Origin: Dacryopinax spathularia
Taxonomy: Eukaryota > Basidiomycota > Dacrymycetes > Dacrymycetales > Dacrymycetaceae
Length of the DNA: 64,000 nt
Direction: 5' to 3'
Assembly (NCBI GenBank): GCA_037974965.1
Contig: JBBPFI010000002.1
Coordinates: 2,046,001 to 2,110,000 of the forward strand
The translations under genes and the position numbers were made by a program. The first letter of the stretch is position 1. Each line of letters opens with the position of its first letter. Below the pieces are notes generated by a model. That model saw nothing but the letters and a program-made list of their open reading frames with translations. It was not told where the DNA came from and did no database searches. Positions 21,523 to 34,131 of the stretch are shown piece after piece.

Positions 21523-24213
21523 TCATTGCACCTGAATGACCACATCGTACACATCTTCATCCGTTCCTGGCTCATTGCGGAGCAACCCCTTGAAGTCCAC
21601 GGTGACGATCTCGCCAACCTGCTCTTCTACCCACCGCCTCTGTACATTGGCTGCGTCTATCTCAACACCAGCAACGACGGCCTTGATCGATCCTGCGCCT
21701 GCTTCACCAGCGCCGGCACCAGCCAGCCGCTTCACAACGAATGCGGCCGTTCCGACGCACTTGAATGTCGCACCGAATGTCGCCGGCTTGTCGCTCAAGA
21801 AGGCAGCTGGGGAGACAAGCGCGGCGAGCGGGTTGTATTTATCCGTCAGGCCGAGGCAGGCGATACTGCAACTTGCAGATGTCAAAAACGGCGCAACGGT
21901 GAAGATGTCGAATCCGAATGGCTCGAGCTGTACAGGCGCTGTCGGCGATGGCGAAAGGCCGGCCGAGCCACGTTTCTCGGCAACGAGAACACGGCCAGTC
22001 TTGAACGAGCAGACGGCATAGGTAGTCCGCTCCGGAGAAGGTGATGTAAGCGGAATGATCTCGTCGAACGCGATCTCATCCTTGACGGTGCCCTCGTTGC
22101 TCCGCACATTCCACACCCCAAGCAGTCCACCACCATGTTCGGCCTCGCTGTAGACCTTCAGTCCCTTACCCTCGCCTTCTCCGAGAAGATCTTCGAACAC
22201 CGTTAGTCCGACGTAGAACGCCTTCTTCGCTTGGAGCGCGATGCTTCGACCAGACTTGGAAGACCGACCGAGCAGCTTGCCCAGTACTGTTGGGTCGGTG
22301 TGACCCGCTACGTCCGTTAGGGTTACGGGACCGTTCGCGAGCGCTCGCAAGGCGGCATGGTACTCTGCTTGCGGAGAGGTGCCTTCTGTCGAATATGTTT
22401 CTACGTTCTCGCCTTCTGGGATATAGGCGTGGGATTGGAACATATCCTGCACAATCTTTCAGGGTCATGCCGGGTGGGGTTCGGGAAGCAAACGCACCAA
22501 GTCTGGCACGATGTTCATCTGCGATGTGAAGATGCCACTGAGCACATTGGCATAAATATGATACCGATGGGAATCCATGATATCCGGGAAATCTACACAA
22601 TCTCCTGTCAGGGATGGAGGCGGAGAACGAGCAATACCACTCACAGTCATCGGAGTTGCGGCAGATCATCCTCGCACCAGTCGATCCTCCAACTTCCTTG
22701 CCAAGGAGTCTGCAAATAAGTACGTCAGGATGGAGCAGCCAACGGAGGACAGAAATGAGGAACAAACATCCTGGGAGACATCTCCATGCACCAGATTACT
22801 CTGCCCTCCTCGCTACCTCCAAAATGTTTTTCTGCCGCGTCTTTGACCGCTTGTCTTGCATTTCGTCTGAGCGCTATCAATATTCGCCTCTGTTAGCGCG
22901 GTCCGAAAACAGGCCGAAGTACGTTGCTCACTTGGCATGTCGATCTCTTCCCCTAAGACCTCCTCACCCGCGGGCTTCCAACTCACTTCCCTCGCACTAA
23001 CGAGCGCATCCAAACTAGCCACATTATCGCACTTCGTAAACTCGACTCCACAGCTCTTCAGGAACGCATAATAGTCATCGAAGAACTTGCCCACGTTGTC
23101 CGGATGAGGCACGTAGTACTGGAACCCCACTCCCTCCCACGGCCCGGGATAGTCGCCGAGCGTGACCTTGGCAAGCTTGTACTTGCCGGAAAAGAAAGCA
23201 GGCTCCACGCCCTGCCAGTACCCGGAAATAGTGTGCCACACCCCCACGCGCTGGAGGCCGTAGTCGTCTTTCACCTTGCTGACGAAAGCCTTGAGCCCGC
23301 CGCGCATGCCATCCATGAACTTGTCCCATGCTTCGAAGGACGTGAGCGAGCGGAGGCGGGTGTACTTCTCGCCGTTGTCGTTTATTGATTGCCAGGCGTC
23401 GTCGATCAGCAGGGTGGTGGGGTGGATCGAGTGGCTGCGGAGGGAGTCGAGTGTCTTGAGGATGGAGGTCGTCGTGCGCGGGACGGGGAAGAGCGAGTTC
23501 CAGGCTGTCGTCCCATCAGTTAACATCTCATAACGGCCGGGAAGAGAGGCATGGGATGCGCACTGCAATAGGTAAGGGTGTCGGAGAAGATCGTCCCCTC
23601 CCCTTGAGCACCCATCATCCTCTGCACACCCTCCACAACCGCCTCCAACACTCCCCCTCCCCAGCCCCTCACGGCCCTCATCCCCTCCGCTGCGCCACGC
23701 ACAACACCCATCAGATCCTGCCCAAGACAAACGACCACCTTCCCCTCCCCGCCCGAGCCAGAATCGCGTTCGAACCGCACGACATTGGCGCCGTCCTTCC
23801 CGCGCAGGGTGCCCATGTAGTTCGGAGTGGTAAGAGGAAGGATACCGGCGTATTTATGCTTCGATTCAGAGAGCTCGAGGACAATGAACTGCGTATCCAC
23901 GTTGTCGGGCAAGTCCAAGTTCGGAGTAGGGAAAATCCACCATGCCCTTGTGCCCCATCAGCATCGCAGCTCTCCCACACTCATAAGAGGATGAGACGCA
24001 CTTGTCCCTCGTCAACCTAATACCCTTCGCTCCCTTTCCCCCAATATCCCCAAGCGGGAACTCCTCGATCTCGCCCGATTTCGAGCTCTTGAGGTCGAAC
24101 GCGAGCGCATAACATCCCCTCCCTCCTGGAGCAGCCGAGAGACCCACGCTCTCAACCTTGACACCACCTTCAGGCAGTCCAGGTAGGACATCTTTCAACG
24201 CAGAAACCGACAT
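21523..24213 (-). CDS. GH36 raffinose synthase/Sip1-like alpha-galactosidase
   Basis: Seen: ATG at 24213 (MSVSALKDVLPGLPEGG), stop at 21523, with several introns; one lies at 23505-23563 and its removal creates YCTWNSLFPVP, the GH36 motif. Further conserved blocks are TLLIDDAWQS, GVWHTISGYWQG, KCDNVASLDAL (the catalytic Asp region) and DMFQSHAYIPEG; the C-terminal beta domain reads YAVCSFKTGRVL, EPFGFDIFTVAPF. Known: plant members transfer or hydrolyse alpha-galactosyl groups of raffinose-type sugars; fungal members are mostly uncharacterised intracellular enzymes of about 800 aa. No signal peptide is seen. Inferred: cytosolic alpha-galactoside metabolism, fed by the transporter whose gene converges on it with about 100 bp between stops. 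Start and most splice borders are confident; a few internal ones (22450-22820) were not resolved base by base. Confidence 0.85.
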
Positions 24214-24681
24214 CTCAGTCTCTCTCTCTCAAAGTGACAGCAAGCAGGAGGAGAGGAGAGGAGAAGAAGAGGAGAGTGTATTCGCTGCATTATTGTACCT
24301 TCCCGGTTATTGTTCCCCTTCACTGCGTTGGGAGGTCGGACCGATGTAAGGGGACAAAAGGACGTCATGCGGCACTGCCACGTTTTCCCCGCGTTTTCCC
24401 CGCTCTTTGTGTTGAGCTTAGGGAACGAGGCTCCGGCGGCGATTCCGGTTGGACTTCGTTCTGGCGAGAGAGGGATGCGCAGCGCGCGTTTTCTCCGAAA
24501 TAGTCCAGTGTTTTCCCGGCTGTTAAGGTAAGAAAGTTGGACTTATCACAGTAGTAGCACATGTACAAGTGTGCGGACAAAAGGATTCGCAAATGCCAGG
24601 CCGCTAGAACTCGATGACAAGTAGACAAACTCATTGAACATTTCCATTTCCATCTCCTTCCTTCCCCATCCCAAAAATCAA
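24214..24681. other. Intergenic: GH36 promoter and trehalase 3' region
   Basis: No gene supported. Purine-rich GGAGAGGAGAGG tract at about 24247-24275 next to the GH36 start, probably promoter or 5' UTR. Confidence 0.45.
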
Positions 24682-27512
24682 CTACCACCCCTCCCGCCGC
24701 ACCATCCTCCTCCTCCCAACCCACCTATACCCTTCCTCAAACGCCCTCCTACTAGCAGTAGAGTTCGTACTACTCGTAGCATTCCCCACCACCACCAGCG
24801 TAGGACACTCCGGCGCCCTCAGCCTCTCCCCAAACATCCCCGCCACCCAGAGCAGCACCCCGTTCGTCCATCCAAACCCTGCCTGGACGGTATACTCCCC
24901 CCCTCCGCCCGCAGCGTCAATATCAGTCGCGTTAAACTTCTCGAACATCACCCCCGTCGAGTTCTGCGTGGAGCCAGTGACGGCTAGGTCATAGGGAGGG
25001 AGCTGGGCAAGGAGGCCGGGGATGGACCCGCCCGTGCTGTACCAGCTGCAGAAGGCCGCGTCGGTGTATCGCTGGGCTACTTCTAGCAGGAGGGAGTCGC
25101 GCCAGCCGGCGGTGCCGTTTATGCCCAGGGCGAGCCAGGATTGGCCGGCGTTGACGTTGGTGGTTACGTTTGTGGAGCCCGATTGCAGGGTTTGGAGGGG
25201 GAGGGAGGAGGAGGAGGCGAGGCCGGTTTGGTTGGGAGGGAGGAGGGAGAACGCCTTATCCAGCTCCGGCGTGCCCGACGTAAGAAGCGGGAGGTAGGTG
25301 AGGTTGCTCGGCAGGTTTTGCAGGGCGCGCAAGATAATGTCTGCGCACATCCTCATCAGCCCTCTGCACACGCATCTGTAAGAGTCGGAGAGCAGGGAGG
25401 GAGAACGTACATTGATGCGGCGGCCAAGCATTCGGGAAATCCCACTGCAGCCCCGTATTAAGGAACGTAACCGGCACGGAGCCATTATACATATCCAGCA
25501 TCAAGTTGAGCGAGCCGAACGCCGACCTCAGGCGTGTAGCGTTAGAGAGGAGAGAGGGGGGGATGATGTTGTACCAGAAGGGATCTACGAACGAATATGA
25601 GTGGTCAGCATCTCGCGTTATCGTCATGAGAGGAAAAGGAGAAGGAAGGGCACAGAAGGGGGAAGGAAGGGTAAGGAAGGGAGGAGGCGTACAGTAATGC
25701 GCAGCACTAAACACATCCCCCCTGGCTCCAGCAGTCAAGTTCCAATCGTAGAACCCGACCCTCTCCTCGTCCCAGAACAGGTCTAGCACCGCCTCTCTCA
25801 ACGCGTCCCCAGCCCGCATATGGATCTCCTGGGCGGTCAGATTCCCCGGTGCTGGTCCATTCCCCGCTGTCGAGTTGCCCAGCCCGGTTCCGTTCCCAGG
25901 TGTGGAGTTGCCCGGTGTGGTTGAATTGCCAGAAGAGGTGGAGTTGGAAGCGATAGTGGTCGTGTTTGCCAGAGAATAGAGCTCCGCCAACATCCAATGC
26001 GCCCCCGCCAAAATAGAATTCAAGTCCACCGGCACCACCCCGCGCACATTAAGCGTCCTCAACGCCGGGTCATTATCACTCACATTCCCCGCAAACGGCA
26101 CCTTACACCACCGACTCGAATAATCCCACCCCGTCTCGGCCCCACTAGCCAGCTCGGCGTACAGCTCTTCTGCCTCGCTTGCCGGGAGCGGGGAGGAAAG
26201 GCCGGCCGAGTTGGTGGTTTGGTAGTCTTCAAGGTAGGACTCGGGCCGGGGGGCCGAGTTGGTTACGCGGTATTGGTACACTGTGTGTGTGCGGTTTGGG
26301 GAAGAGGGGGAGGGGAGGGTGAGGGAACGGTTGGTCGACCAAAAGGCGAGCTCGGTTTCTGCGAGTGGGAGGGCGAGCGGGAGGAGGGAGGTGTCGTTTG
26401 TTGCTGTCGTGTAGGTGTAGAGCATCTACTCAAACTGTATCAGCAACTGTAACTGTTACCACCATCCTCCGAGCAGGGAAGAAGCCGGAGAGAGAGACGG
26501 AGAGAAGTAGACGGCGACTCACATGAACGAACAAAGGCGGCTGACTCCGATTCAAATAATACACCCTCCCGCCATTGGGCACGAACCCAAACCTGCTCAG
26601 CTCATCCATAAAGTTCTCCAGCGTCGCCCGGGCCACGTCGTACAGCTCTGACTGGAGAAGACCCTCGACGATCCAGAAGCTGTCCCAGTAGTATTGTTCT
26701 CTGAACCGGCCGCCGGGGACGACAAGGGTGTGGTTGAGCGGGATGAGGGAGGAGGCGCAGGTGAGGCCGTTGCACAGGGCGGAGGTGTTCGTTTGTCTGC
26801 AGTGTTGGTTCAAACTCTCTCGTCAGCATTTTTCGTCCACAGCTGTCGGAGAGAGGGAGGAGGGAGTGGGAGGAGAAGGGGGGACGCACCGAATCAACTG
26901 CGCCCAATACCCATGCACAGTCTGCACCCAGCTCCTCACAAGCGGATCACTCACATTCCCCAAAAACCTCGGGCTAGCCGTAAAGTTCCCCAACTCCACC
27001 GGCACCAACTCCCCCCCCTCCCCCCCAAAATCCCGCTCCACAAACCCCTCCAATCTCATAATCGTCGCGTTCTGCCCTCCAATAGCGGCAAAATCCGCGA
27101 GCGTGACGTTCGGCGAGAAGACGGTAGGTTTGTCCACGAATGTCTTGCTGTCCGAATAGAGCTCGGCGAGGTCGACGGTCTGGAGCAGGGCGCCGGCGCA
27201 GAATATGAGAGAGGGGCACCAGGCTTGCGGGGGAGGGAGAGGCTGTTGGGACGGGACGGGTGCGTTGAGCGAGAGTGAGGCTGGGGGGGAGGGGACGGCG
27301 GTGGAGATGCTGATCGAGAGGGGCTGTTGGGAGGATTGGGTGACTGCGGCGGAGAGGGAGCTCCCGCCTGCGGAGGCGGAGAGGGATGTTGTGGTCGGTT
27401 GGGCGTTGGCGGGGGTGCTAGCGGCCGGTCCGCTGGATTGGCCATAGCTGAGAGAGGCGAGGAGGGCGAGCGCTAATGCGCGCGATGTGCGCGACGAGGG
27501 GATGAGACGCAT
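24682..27512 (-). CDS. Secreted acid trehalase, GH37
   Basis: Seen: ATG at 27512, a signal peptide (ALALALLASLSYG), then a Ser/Thr/Pro-rich linker of about 75 residues before the catalytic domain. Trehalase signature 1 is PGGRFREQYYWDSFW (about 26730-26690), signature 2 is QWDFPNAWPP (about 25450-25420); many N-x-S/T sites mark a secreted glycoprotein, including a Gly/Asn/Ser/Thr repeat insert (about 25830-25960). At least five introns are needed, near 26890-26790, 26520-26430, 25700-25590 and 25410-25330. Known: GH37 inverts and hydrolyses alpha,alpha-trehalose to two glucoses. Inferred: wall or extracellular trehalase for nutrient use. Same strand as and upstream of GH36, with 468 bp between, so separate promoters are likely. 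Confidence 0.9.
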
Positions 27513-28327
27513 TGTGCCTTAATCCGTCAGAATCTCGACAACCGACAGAGCACAGGGGAGAGCCACAAGCTCAAGGCAGGGCAGGGGACGACGTCGACAG
27601 CGGGGAGGCGCCACAAGGCACCTTATATTCCCCCCAAGCTGCCCATGGGGAAACAGAAGCCTATAGAAGGAGAACTGCTAGCCTTGTGCGGGCGAGGCGG
27701 GCGACTGACGAAGGCCGAGAAGTCGAGCCTTGCTGGGCGGCGAGAAGTCGTCATAGGAAGCAGGGGGACATGTGGGAGTCAGATGACGCCTACGAGGGGT
27801 AGCGCCGAGCACACTGCTACTGGTACTGGTGCAGCAGCGGCCTTACTAAGATGAAGATTCGAGACTTTGATCGACTGCATTTCGAGTACGTCTTGGCCGG
27901 TCCCGACGGCGAGTGAGGTGAGGTGAATCGGATGCGTGAAGTGGGCGTAAGACGGCACATGCTCTGATGATGGCTGGAGAAGAGCGATGACGTAGCTTCT
28001 TCCTACTGTAGCTGAGAAGGGTCTGAGCTAATCACGTGACACAAGGCGCGCGACGGGCGCGTCTGTTATTACCAGCCCTAGAGGAAGCTTCAACAAGTCG
28101 GCCAGCAGGCAAGCAAGTCGCCCAGCGTCGGTGGGCAGGCATTGCACGATCAAGGCACACGAAGGTATATGCGCATAGGTCTGTAATTATGCATAATACT
28201 GTTACAAGCCCATAATCCCGAATCATACAACATCGTCGTCCCTCACCCCAACCTAGCCCGCATCATGGCAAGGAATGAGTAGCGGCATATACACATCATC
28301 TCCTCAAACAGCTACAAGTCAAGCCGC
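27513..28327. other. Intergenic: trehalase promoter and H3 3' region
   Basis: No gene supported. CCCATGGGGA at 27640-27649 resembles the CCATGGGG stretches before both sugar transporters. Confidence 0.45.
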
Positions 28328-28932
<605 letters not shown>

Positions 28933-29031
28933 TGCTAGTTAGAAGTTGTTGGTGAGAAGTAAGTGTTGGTAATCGGCGGTAGTTGGTGGTCAAAAGCAGG
29001 TGGAGGCACTAACCGCTCCCATAAGCGACGC

Positions 29032-29039
29032 TATATATA
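29032..29039 (-). promoter_or_regulatory. TATA box of the H3 gene
   Basis: TATATATA on either strand about 100 bp before the H3 start codon. Confidence 0.5.
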
Positions 29040-29632
29040 CCCGTTCCACGTTCGCCCCTTATCCAAGCGGAAACAGATACGTTTTGGGAGCAGGAAGCGG
29101 TCACGTGCATTGATTGCGGCCATCAGGATCTGCTTTGTTTTTGCGCGCGAGATTACGAGGTGACGCGGAGACGCGGAGACGGACGCGGATTGACGCGGAT
29201 TGGGAAGGGGCAAGAAATGTGGTGGTTTGGGGGGTGGAACCCTAACTTTTGGAAAGGGGACCCTGACGCGAGATGCGGAGGGTCGAGTTAGGGTTACGCG
29301 ACGCATGATACGTACCACCATCTATCTACTAGCACTGCGCTGGATGTATGCTCTAATACTATGTCGCTTGATTCCTTTCTGCTGTAGAAATGCCGCTCCC
29401 TCGATGACGAAGTTTCATACCGATATCATGTGGAACGGGCAATTTTAAGCTGCGATCGCAGTCCGCTTAGAGGTGCAGCTGCGGCGTATGCATGCATATG
29501 GCGTAATGTCCCCTTCTGGCAGGGGGGAGTCATCCACTCCTTCCGTCCAAAGGCCGCTCTTATCTCTCCCTCTCCCACTTCCACTCTTCACCACTCCCTT
29601 CACCGCTTCCCAAGTATCACCAACCCCCAATG

Positions 29633-29640
29633 CTATAAAT
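29633..29640 (+). promoter_or_regulatory. TATA box of the double-GNAT gene
   Basis: CTATAAAT about 50 bp before the ATG at 29689, with CCAAT at 29627-29631 just before it. Confidence 0.5.
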
Positions 29641-29688
29641 CCCACTCCGCGCGGACCTGAGCTGACATCCCCATCAACTACCCGTACA

Positions 29689-30852
29689 ATGGCCGCCTCC
29701 ACCGCGAACACTCCGATGGACCCTCCAACCTATCCGGACTACACCTACTCCGTCTCGTATTCTATCCCTACGGCCGCGACGTTCCGCCACCTCCGAGTAG
29801 CAGGCGGGATGAGCGACAAGACCCCCGAAGCATGCGCCATCGGACTACCAAAGAGCGTCTTCTCCGTCCAAGTCCTCGCCGATCCGATCCCCACCCCTAG
29901 CCCTACTACCCTCGCCCCTACAGCACCAGCAGCGCCGGGAGAGGCGCAAGCGCAAGGAGCTGAAGAGCAGCCCGACCCCCGAGTGGTAGCTATGGGAAGA
30001 ATTGTAGGCGACGGAGCGCTCTTCCTCCAAGTAGTCGACATCACCGTTCACCCCACGCACCAGAAACGCGGTCTCGGGAAACTCGTCATGTCGCATCTCT
30101 CTCACTTCTTGGACACCCAAGTACCGCTAAGCTGCTACGTCTCCCTGCTAGCGGACGGGGAGGCCTGGAAGTTGTACAAGCGCTACGGCTTCCAGTTGAC
30201 AGCCCCGGGAGGAGTGGGGATGAGGAGATGGATAGGACGAAAGGACGAGCGCGGGGGTTGGATCTGGCCTGAGAAGCCTACGCCCGGCCTGGGTGTGCCG
30301 GAGTGGCCAGGATGGAGGTATAGTGTGAGCTATGACGTGCCGAGCGTGGGGACGTATTTGTTTTTGAGGAAGGAGGGAGGTCATGCGGAGAAGACGAGGG
30401 AGGCGTGTGAGGTTGGGTTGCCGAGGAGCGTTTTCTGCGTTCAGGTGTTGGCCGATCCTGTCGACTCTGCAGCAGCGCCGCCAACTGCATCCATTTCAAC
30501 AGCGCAAGAAGAAGGAGGAGGAGGAGGAGGAGGAGAAGACTGGGCCAAACCTGACCCGCGAGTGGTGGGCATAGGCAGGCTGATAGGCGACGCCGGCCCC
30601 TGTCTCCAAGTGGTCGACATGACCGTCCTCCCCTCCCACCAGCACCGGGGGCTCGGCAAGCTGATCATGTCCGAGCTGGTGAGATGGATGGACAGCAACG
30701 TCCCGGCGAGCTGTTATGTGAGTCTTATTGCGGAAGGCGGGGCGGTGGGCTTGTATGAGAAGTTTGGGTTCGAGAGGACTGAGGTGCCTGGTGGGAGTGT
30801 GGGGATGAGGAGGTGGGTTGGGAGAAGGGAGGGGGGGAAGTGGGTGAGGTAG
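29689..30852 (+). CDS. Tandem double GNAT N-acetyltransferase
   Basis: Seen: a single exon of 387 aa. ATG at 29689 (MAASTANTPMDPPTYPDY) fits the TATA box better than the upstream frame. Two homologous halves: half 1 has YSVSYSIPTAATFRHLR, VVDITVHPTHQKRGLGK, YVSLLADGEAWKLYKRYGF; half 2 has YSVSYDVPSVGTYLFLR, VVDMTVLPSHQHRGLGK, YVSLIAEGGAVGLYEKFGF, each ending GMRRW(I/V)GR. The QKRGLGK and QHRGLGK loops are the acetyl-CoA pyrophosphate-binding motif A, present in both, so both may bind cofactor. A poly-Gly/Glu linker lies in half 2 (about 30513-30537). Known: GNAT enzymes acetylate amines, aminoglycosides, polyamines or proteins; substrate here is unknown. Inferred: an internal gene duplication. 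Cytosolic, no signal seen. Confidence 0.85.
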   Translation: MAASTANTPMDPPTYPDYTYSVSYSIPTAATFRHLRVAGGMSDKTPEACAIGLPKSVFSVQVLADPIPTPSPTTLAPTAPAAPGEAQAQGAEEQPDPRVVAMGRIVGDGALFLQVVDITVHPTHQKRGLGKLVMSHLSHFLDTQVPLSCYVSLLADGEAWKLYKRYGFQLTAPGGVGMRRWIGRKDERGGWIWPEKPTPGLGVPEWPGWRYSVSYDVPSVGTYLFLRKEGGHAEKTREACEVGLPRSVFCVQVLADPVDSAAAPPTASISTAQEEGGGGGGGEDWAKPDPRVVGIGRLIGDAGPCLQVVDMTVLPSHQHRGLGKLIMSELVRWMDSNVPASCYVSLIAEGGAVGLYEKFGFERTEVPGGSVGMRRWVGRREGGKWVR

Positions 30853-30959
30853 ACGCGATGCGGGACGGAATTGTAGACAATAATGGGGTTAATGATCTAG
30901 ATTGCAATCTTAGATAAGTGATGTGCAGGAATACGTTCTTGCTTGTTGTACAACATTGT

Positions 30960-32466
30960 CTACGCCGGCACGCTCCCATCCCTCGGCTTCGCATGCCCAA
31001 AAGCCCACAACATCCCAAAATCATACACCACCTTCCCCACCGCCGCGCACTCAAAGCTGACCCACAACCTCCCCTTCTCACTAAGCACTCCTGACAGCCA
31101 CGGCCCCCCCGCCTGCGCGAGCGTCCGCACAGTATTCAAGATCCCCATAACGCTCGTCCGCTCTTCCTGCAGCACCAACTGCGAGATTAGCGCGGTGCGG
31201 GGGGCGACGTCCATCGTCCCTGTGCAGAACCGCACTATCAGAACGCCACTGGCGAAATAGACGTTCGGCACTGGTATGAGAGCGAGGAGGAGGGAAGAGG
31301 GGAGATGGGTGATGAACATCGTTTTGACGAGCCCGAGCCGGGCGGCGACGGTGGCGGAGAAGAGCTGGGACGGGCAGGAGGCGAGAGAGGTGAGAAAGAA
31401 CATGAGGCCGAGGAGGTCGGTGGAGAGGTGGAAGGATTGGGAGAAGAAGTAGACGATGATGGACCTGCGCTGAGGGCTTAGTTACTTGCTCTGAGGGGTT
31501 GAGAGGTGGAGAGAGGTGGACATACATGGGAATGAGGCCGGAGGATGCGCTGTCAAGCGCGAGGAGGAGAGCGAGCTTCCAGACTGTGGTTTGAGACTCT
31601 TTCGACAGTGCTGGGAAGAGACTGCCAAGCATCGACCAGCGGTTATCAGGCTCGATCATTTTCGTTCTTGGCACCGCCAGATCCTCCAGATCAGGAGAGT
31701 CTTTGGCACTCAGCGGAATGTCGTCCTCCCCCACAGGCATATACTCCACCCCCCGCACCTCCTCAACCTCACAAGCCTCACTCATTATCAGCGTCAACAC
31801 CAACTTCACAGCCGCACAAGCCGCATAGATCCAAAATGTTGCCCGATACGTCCCGAGCTCTGACCAGCCAGCCGCAGTCTGCATATATCGGCTGAACCAG
31901 CCGACTGAGATTTGGCCTAGGGCTGTGGAGAGGGAGCCGATCACCCCGCTTATTGCGAATACTTCGGCACGTTGATGATGTGGTGTGAGCTGGGCTTGGA
32001 TGGATTCTTCGATTGAGCGGAAGGGGCCGATCTCGTTCCCACTATAACAGCGTTAGAGAAACCATGAAGACGAGGTTGTCGACCTTGCTCACCTAGGGCT
32101 GATGACTCCCACAATGGCGGCAATGAGCAGCACCACAAAACTGCTCGACAGTGCAAACACCACCCCACTCCCCATCATCAACACAGCTCCAGCGACCAAC
32201 ACCCTCCTCCTCCCTATCCTATCCGCCACGAGCGTAAGCAGCAATGAGATGACCACGTCCCCCAGTAAAGTAAGGGTCATGAATATCCCGATTTGGACGT
32301 CGCTGAACCCCAAAGTGTTGAACATGAGCGCGAGGATGAGCGTGCTGCTGCCATAGGCGAAGAGACGGACGGCGCGTTGGAGGTAGATGAGGTGGATGTC
32401 GCGGGTTGCTGTAATGAGGGAGCCTAGGCCGGCAGCTGCGAGTACGGAGTCCAGCGAGGCGGTCAT
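30960..32466 (-). CDS. MFS transporter, paralogue 1 of 3
   Basis: Seen: ATG at 32466; introns at 32042-32092 and one near 31467-31530. About 12 membrane segments in two halves: first half has MYAYGSSTL-like LFAYGSSTLILALMF, TLLGDVVISLLLTLVADRIG and RRRVLVAG (the MFS loop 2-3 motif); after a charged central loop (EVEEVRGVEYMPVGEDD), the second half has VYFFSQSF, TRTALISQLV-like APRTALISQLVLQEERTSVMG and GGPWLSGVLSE. Known: major facilitator fold; this subgroup is common in fungi with no settled substrate. Inferred: export or uptake at a membrane, perhaps vacuolar or plasma. Divergent from TRP4 with 270 bp between start codons. Related genes at 36700 and 38738. Confidence 0.85.
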
Positions 32467-32632
32467 TGTCTTATACTCCTAGCCCTTCCACATCGAAAGT
32501 GATCTATAGGGCAGCAAGGGATAGAGGAAATGATGAGAGGTTGTCATTACGGAGATGTGGAGGATATGAAATCCGATGATAAGATTGGAAGGTGTTCATT
32601 ACCCAAAATAGTAACGGCCTTCCTGAGGACCC

Positions 32633-32638
32633 TGACTC
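32633..32638 (+). promoter_or_regulatory. TGACTC, Gcn4/Cpc1-type site before TRP4
   Basis: TGACTC 99 bases before the TRP4 ATG at 32737, in the shared TRP4/MFS promoter. Confidence 0.5.
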
Positions 32639-32736
32639 GGAATCGGCTCCGATCGGCATCCCTTATTACCATAATTTCGGGCCACGACAACCACCTTCCT
32701 TCCTACCAGACCGTAACGCCCTCTCTACTTGTAAAT

Positions 32737-33967
32737 ATGTCTAAAGAACCAACATTAACACCAGAAACATTCAAACCGCTGCTCAAGCAGCTAATGAATG
32801 ACCCAGACTCCTTCGGAGCACAACAAGCCTACGAAGCGACCCATCACCTCGCCACAGCGGACGCATGCACGCCAGCACAAGCAGCAGCCTTCCTCACGGG
32901 GTTGAAGCTGCAGAATAAGGAAGACCGGCCGGAGATCATTGCTGCTTGTGCGAAGGCGCTCAGGGAGCATGCGATTAAAGTTGATACGAGTACTGTGAGG
33001 GATGAGTTTCCGGTCGATATTGTTGGGACTGGGGGGGATGGACATGATACGTTCAATGTCAGCACTGCGGCGGGTATTGTTGCTGCTGGAGCAGGGGCTA
33101 GGGTGACCAAGGTGAGCATTCAACCTCATACTACGCTGTACAGTGTACTGAATAGGTGTTTGCAGCACGGCAACAAAGCAGCAACGTCAACGTCCGGCTC
33201 AGCCGACCTCCTCCTCTCGCTCGGGTGCAACCTCTCCATCCCACCAACAAACATCCCCCCTCTCCTCCCCACCACCCCATTCCTCTTCTTCTTCGCTCCG
33301 CTGTACCATCCCTCCTTCGCCCCAATAGGACCAACCCGACGCGCCCTCCCATTCCGGACGATCTTCAACCTCCTTGGGCCGTTATTGAACCCGGGTTATC
33401 CGAGGGGGATGGTAGTGGGCGTCGCGGACCGGACGCTAGGTCCAGCGTTTGCGGAGGGGTTGCGGTTACTAGGCGTGGAGCGAGCGCTGGTGGTGTGTGG
33501 AAAGGAAGGGTTGGACGAGATAAGCATAGCTGGGGAGACCTATGTACGCCCTTCATTCCACCTATCCACAGTGCTAGCAGAAAGCTGATGAGATCATGCA
33601 GGCATGGCAATTAGAAAACAACGTCATCCGGAACCTTACACTCCATCCTACAGTCGACTTCGGCCTCCCAACGCACGAGTTATCAACCGTCAAGTCCTCA
33701 ACACCGGACGCGAACGCCTCCCTCCTCCTTGACCTGCTCAATCCCTCAAACTCGTCACCCAAGGGAGACGGCGCCAATGACCCAGAAGCCGTGCGGGACT
33801 ATATTCTCCTTAACGCGTCTGCGCTGCTTGTTGTGGCTGGGAAGGCGAGGGACTGGAAGGAGGGCGTGGAGTTGGCGAGGGAGAGTATGAGGAGTGGGAA
33901 GGCTAGGAAGGCGCTGGATGCGTTTGTGAGAGCTGGGAAGGAGCATGGTGTGAAGGTACATTGGTAG
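32737..33967 (+). CDS. TRP4: Anthranilate phosphoribosyltransferase
   Basis: Seen: three exons (32737-33111, 33166-33543, 33602-33967; 372 aa). Start at [16 protein letters not shown]. The helical N-domain is followed by the PRPP-binding [14 protein letters not shown], then, across the first intron, [35 protein letters not shown] and GLDEISIAG, all in family order. Known: transfers the phosphoribosyl group of PRPP to anthranilate in tryptophan synthesis, cytosolic homodimer with Mg2+. Length and motifs are normal. The upstream TGACTC suggests general amino-acid control. Shares a 270-bp divergent promoter with an MFS gene. Confidence 0.95.
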
Positions 33968-34131
33968 AGCATGCTTGAAGCGATGACGGCGGATTGGGAT
34001 TTCGTTTTTGTTGGGGATCATAGACATGGATATAGACAACTAATGCTATAGAAGCTATCTTCGATGCGCGAGATGCCACCCAACCCATTCCCTTGACCGT
34101 GCAGTCTTTGACAAAACATGCCCTACTGAAA

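Larger units (their letters stand above)
28933..29688. other. Divergent intergenic region between H3 and the double-GNAT gene
   Basis: Serves both promoters. TATATATA at 29032-29039 fits H3 (about 100 bp before its ATG); CTATAAAT at 29633-29640 lies about 50 bp before the GNAT ATG. Short GACGCGGA-type direct repeats lie at 29162-29205. No further gene seen. Confidence 0.55.

Noticed and set aside
20744-21526. A 260-codon open frame antisense to sugar transporter 1
   Set aside because: Shadow of a conserved exon; the protein is charged, repetitive and unlike any family.
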